Positions 50,604 to 53,658 of a stretch of DNA of 53,658 nt are shown one piece after another (position 1 is the first letter of the stretch; every line of letters begins with the position of its first letter). The notes beneath the pieces are model-generated. The model saw nothing but the letters and a program-made list of their open reading frames with translations, was not told the DNA's origin and made no database searches. The stretch is from Fimiplasma intestinipullorum (GTDB lineage: Bacteria > Bacillota_I > Bacilli_A > Erysipelotrichales > Coprobacillaceae). Location of the stretch: the NCBI GenBank assembly GCA_018715065.1, contig DVMJ01000002.1:1-53658 (forward strand), read 5' to 3'. The translations under genes and the position numbers were made by a program.

Positions 50604-52214
50604 ATGTACCCATCCATCAAAAAATGGATAATCTTTGTGTTGACCATCTTCTTGTTAGCAGGTTGTCGCTCTCAAAGTGATGAGCAGGATGTCACAAAAA
50701 TCTTAGTTGGTACAGATGGTGATACGAAGCCTTATACCTACTTTGACGAAAACAATGAACTGACCGGCTATGACATTGCTGTTGTCAAAGCCATTGATGA
50801 AATGCTACCTCAGTATGAAATCAGTTTTGAGGTCACAGAATTCACCGGTATCTTTGCCGGCATCGATTCTTCCCGCTATCAAATGGCCGCCAATAACATT
50901 ACCAAGAATCCAGAAAGAGAAAGTAAGTACCTCTTTGGTAACCAATCTTACCTCTACAATAATGCTGTCATCGCTGTGCAATCCGATCGAACCGATATTC
51001 AGTCGCTGGATGATCTAGGCGGAAAGACCACTGTGATCAAGCCTTCCGGTTCTTTTCAACAGGCCTTTGTGGAAAACTACAATGCAACTCATCCAGACAA
51101 TCCGATCCTGTTTACTTATTCGGATCAGGATTACCTGAAAACTTATCAGGACATTATGCAGGGGCATGTGGATTTTGCCCTAGCAGAAGAAATTATGATC
51201 AATTCCATGATCGATGAATATCAGCTGGATCTGGATGTCATCTCGCTGCCTTATGAGCAAACCATACAGATCATGCAGCCTGAAGGATTCTTCGTTTTCC
51301 CGCGTACTCAGGAAGGTGAAGCGCTGCGTGATGCTTTCGATGAAGCAATTGTGACGCTCATTGAAAACGGCACTTTATCCGAGCTTTCCAACACCTATCT
51401 AGGCAGAGACTACGTCGGTAATATTACCATTAACCAAAGCAGTGAAACAACAACCGAGTCCATGCCAAATCTCTTTGATATTGGACTTGTCTTCTCCAAT
51501 ATCCCCCAGATCCTCGCCTATCTGCCAACGACCTTATGGATTACCTTGATCTCAGCCATCTTCAGTTTTCTTTTAGGCTTTGTGATTGCTATGGTCAAAC
51601 ATAAACGTATCCCGATCCTGACGCCAATCTTTAATTTCTATGTCTCCTTTATGCGCGGGACCCCGTTGCTGGTTCAGCTTTACCTGACATTTTATGGGAT
51701 CCCGATCCTTTTGCAGTATATCAATTATTATCAGGGAACGAACTATTCAACCAACAGCATTCCACCCATGCTTTTTGTGATTATCGCTTTTTCATTAAAC
51801 GAAGCTGCTTACAGCTCTGAAAGCATTCGCGCTGGCTTAGAAGCCGTTGATCCCGGTGAACAGGAAGCCGCTTTGGCGATGGGGATGAGCCCTTTACAGA
51901 CTTTTATTCGGATCACCTTGCCTGAAGCACTAGTTATTGCTCTACCTGCTTTAGGAAACTCTTTGGTCGGTCTAATCAAAGGAACATCGCTGGCATTTAC
52001 CTGTGCAGTGATTGATATTACCGCCGGTGGAAAACTATTGGCATCACGTAATTTCCGTTATTTTGAAAGCTATATCTCAGTGGCCCTGATTTATTGGGTC
52101 CTGACCATTGTCATCTCCTGGCTGCTTAAAAAGCTGGAGAAAAAACTCAAAGCCGATGAACAGGAGGAGGATGGAAAACATGTTGAAAGTCCAGCATATT
52201 CGCAAGAGCTTTAA
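50604..52214 (+). CDS. Amino-acid ABC transporter, fused substrate-binding lipoprotein and permease
   Basis: 536 residues. A lipoprotein signal ends in LLAGC at residue 21. A family-3 solute-binding domain (about 30-270, PYTYFDENNELTGYDIAV) is followed by a His/Glu-type permease domain with several helices (about 290-515), holding FMRGTPLLVQLYL and the EAALAMGMSPLQTFIRITLPEAL ATPase-contact loop. One chain thus tethers the receptor to the pore. AAAGGAGTG precedes the ATG. Probably imports polar amino acids; the exact one is unknown. Confidence 0.93.
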   Translation: MYPSIKKWIIFVLTIFLLAGCRSQSDEQDVTKILVGTDGDTKPYTYFDENNELTGYDIAVVKAIDEMLPQYEISFEVTEFTGIFAGIDSSRYQMAANNITKNPERESKYLFGNQSYLYNNAVIAVQSDRTDIQSLDDLGGKTTVIKPSGSFQQAFVENYNATHPDNPILFTYSDQDYLKTYQDIMQGHVDFALAEEIMINSMIDEYQLDLDVISLPYEQTIQIMQPEGFFVFPRTQEGEALRDAFDEAIVTLIENGTLSELSNTYLGRDYVGNITINQSSETTTESMPNLFDIGLVFSNIPQILAYLPTTLWITLISAIFSFLLGFVIAMVKHKRIPILTPIFNFYVSFMRGTPLLVQLYLTFYGIPILLQYINYYQGTNYSTNSIPPMLFVIIAFSLNEAAYSSESIRAGLEAVDPGEQEAALAMGMSPLQTFIRITLPEALVIALPALGNSLVGLIKGTSLAFTCAVIDITAGGKLLASRNFRYFESYISVALIYWVLTIVISWLLKKLEKKLKADEQEEDGKHVESPAYSQEL

Positions 52215-52920
52215 TCAGCTCGAAGTATTAAAAGATATTAGTTTTGAAGTCGAACAAGGCGAGGTCCTCGCGATCATCGGTCCTTCCGGTTCAGGTAAAT
52301 CAACGCTGCTGCGCAGTTTGAACTTTCTCGAAAGAGCCGATGATGGTCATCTTGTCTTCCTTGATCGAGCAATGCACATCCCCGAGGCAACCAAAGAAGA
52401 TATCGCCTATATTCGCAAACATAGTGCGATGGTCTTCCAGCAGTTTAATCTATTCAAATATAAAACAGCCTTGGAAAATGTGATGGAAGGCCTCGTTCAG
52501 GTTCAAAAAAAGAAAAAAGATGAAGCCAAACAAATCGCTCTCCAGCACCTGGAAATGGTTGGCATGCTGGAAAGACAAAATTATTATCCGCGTCAGCTTT
52601 CCGGTGGGCAAAAACAACGTGTTGGCATTGCGCGTGCCTTGGCCTTACACCCACAGATCATCTTCTTTGATGAACCGACCAGCGCACTTGATCCAGAAAT
52701 GGTTGGAGAAGTACTCGATGTCATCAGAGAAGCCAAAAAAGAAGGACATACCATGATCATTGTCTCGCATGAAATGAACTTCCTTTATGAAATTGCCGAT
52801 CAAGTCCTCTTTATGGATGGCGGCTACATTGTGGAGCAGGGAACACCTGAACAGGTCTTCTTAAACCCGGTCAACCCACGAACGCAACAATTCCTCGCAC
52901 GTGTTCATTTTCAAAAATAA
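52180..52920 (+). CDS. Amino-acid ABC transporter ATP-binding protein
   Basis: About 246 residues. Walker A GPSGSGKSTLLRSL, signature LSGGQKQRVGIARAL and Walker B IIFFDEPTSALDPE are complete, with the C-terminal QVFLNPVNPRTQQFL typical of polar amino-acid importers. It overlaps the fused permease gene by 35 nt; AGGAGGAGG lies 9 nt before the ATG at 52180 (an ATG at 52171 is a rival start). Complete two-gene importer. Confidence 0.95.
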   Translation: MLKVQHIRKSFNQLEVLKDISFEVEQGEVLAIIGPSGSGKSTLLRSLNFLERADDGHLVFLDRAMHIPEATKEDIAYIRKHSAMVFQQFNLFKYKTALENVMEGLVQVQKKKKDEAKQIALQHLEMVGMLERQNYYPRQLSGGQKQRVGIARALALHPQIIFFDEPTSALDPEMVGEVLDVIREAKKEGHTMIIVSHEMNFLYEIADQVLFMDGGYIVEQGTPEQVFLNPVNPRTQQFLARVHFQK

Positions 52921-52933
52921 AGTTTCTATAGCT

Positions 52934-52973
52934 AACGAACCCTTAAAGTTAAACCAACTTTAGGCGGTTCGTT
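52934..52973 (+). terminator. Terminator of the amino-acid ABC operon
   Basis: AACGAACC/GGTTCGTT outer arms and TAAAGTT/AACTTTA inner arms, then a run of seven T. Confidence 0.85.
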
Positions 52974-53460
52974 TTTTTGTTAAGAGATTCAAAGAATTTA
53001 AGCAGGAACACATATCTATGAAGAATAGATGAATCGACCTTCAAAAACAAAACAGATCTATTTAGATAGACAGAAAGCGATCAGCTTGATATATAGAAAT
53101 GATTGACCAATAGAAGCCTTCTATACACAATCGCAAATGCATCACATCATAAAAAGAGTCAAATGGGAACATCATTCACTATCACAGTTTCTTCAATGGA
53201 AATTGGATGGAGATCAACGAATTCTCTGCAATATAAGAAGCTTAACGAATCAAACGTCAATCAACCACATAAAGGATGATAAGATATCTTGAACCAGAAA
53301 AGATCAATCAAGATCATGCAAATCCAAATTGCAACTCTATTAGGCAAGCAAAAGGATAGAAGTGATAGGCTACGAAAATGCCTGATAGCAACATCTTTTT
53401 TAAACAGGTCGCAACATCAAACAACTAAAACAAATGACTATAGATGCAGAAAATCAACCT
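52974..53460 (+). other. Gene-free stretch with a decayed reading frame
   Basis: About 490 bases without an intact gene. In one plus-strand frame from about 53080 to 53300, long readable segments (EAFYTQSQMHHIIKRVKW, then QFLQWKLDGDQRILCNIR) are broken only by scattered stops, suggesting an old coding remnant. No parent family is recognised. The base composition is A-rich. Confidence 0.35.
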
Positions 53461-53473
53461 TACTTTAAAGAAA

Positions 53474-53515
53474 AAAGATAGTGATGAACTTGTCAATGTC
53501 TTCATCACTATCTTT
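53474..53515 (-). terminator. rRNA operon terminator
   Basis: A perfect 15-bp stem AAAGATAGTGATGAA / TTCATCACTATCTTT with a 12-nt loop, followed by TTTTTTC on the minus strand, lies about 29 nt after the 5S gene. Confidence 0.8.
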
Positions 53516-53543
53516 AGGGTTAACCATAAGCCAAAATAAAAAG

Positions 53544-53652
53544 ACCTGGCAGCTAGCTATCTTCGCACCGTAGCACTATTGTCGCCGTGATGATGCTTAA
53601 CTTCTGTGTTCGGGATGGGAACAGGTGTGTCCATCATGCTATCACTACCAGA
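53544..53652 (-). rRNA. rrf: 5S ribosomal RNA
   Basis: The minus strand reads TCTGGTAGTGATAGC, ACACCTGTTCCCATCCCGAA, CACAGAAGTTAAGC and ends GCTGCCAGG, all signature 5S segments with a closing CTGG/CCAG stem. About 108 nt, slightly short compared with the usual 115-120 and similar to Erysipelotrichia/Mollicutes-type genes. Transcription is leftward, so the 23S gene should lie beyond the right edge. Confidence 0.95.
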
Positions 53653-53658
53653 TCTTCT

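Overview
The window looks like a chromosomal segment of a low-to-moderate GC gut-type Firmicute, most likely of the Erysipelotrichia/Coprobacillus side. The evidence is the conserved block rnmV-rsmA-yabG-ispE-glmU-prs, an HPr carrying both His16 and Ser47, CcpA-type cre sites, strong Shine-Dalgarno sequences, a short 5S rRNA of about 108 nt, and a compact type II-A Cas9. YabG, a sporulation protease, suggests a spore-forming lineage. The species is not identified.

Layout. (1) 1-7060: the end of an IS3-type element next to a Ham1-like pyrophosphatase, then a sulfatase / EIIC permease / small membrane protein / anaerobic sulfatase maturase gene run, with a divergent LacI regulator and operator, cre and promoter sites before the sulfatase. 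(2) 7069-9990: small genes including an AAC(3)-like acetyltransferase, a flavin reductase, and an HxlR regulator broken by an in-frame stop. (3) 10038-15460: a sigma-I / RsgI pair, then a lipoprotein carrying a paralogue of the RsgI ectodomain plus seven 15-residue repeats, a VTC polyphosphate polymerase domain protein, a DUF4956 membrane protein and a CotH kinase. Two near-identical sigma-I-type promoters (ACCCCG...CGTATTCTAT) precede sigI and the lipoprotein operon, which ties the block into one predicted regulon. (4) 15706-22300: an unknown membrane protein, two ABC exporter half-transporters, and an AgrC/LytTR two-component pair, with LytTR-type direct repeats before the exporters. (5) 22338-24018: a gene graveyard (decayed hydroxy-acid oxidase 3' end, frameshifted NUDIX, headless HAD, AraC N-terminal fragment). 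(6) 24173-27217: an FMN hydroxy-acid oxidase, a GNAT protein and small proteins. (7) 27248-35306: a complete II-A CRISPR-Cas locus on the minus strand (cas9, tracrRNA, cas1, cas2, csn2, leader, 21 repeats) with a divergent WYL-domain regulator whose promoter overlaps a perfect 20-bp palindrome. (8) 35337-49197: housekeeping genes. (9) 49384-52973: a membrane protein and an amino-acid ABC importer with a fused binding protein and permease. (10) 52974-53658: a decayed stretch, then the terminator and 5S gene of an rRNA operon read leftward.

The strongest candidates for new biology are the sigma-I-controlled lipoprotein/VTC/DUF4956/CotH surface module and the CRISPR locus architecture: a WYL regulator with an operator-like palindrome, and a tracrRNA terminator 18 nt before a cas1 that lacks a Shine-Dalgarno sequence. 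All functions are inferred from sequence reading. No database searches were run.
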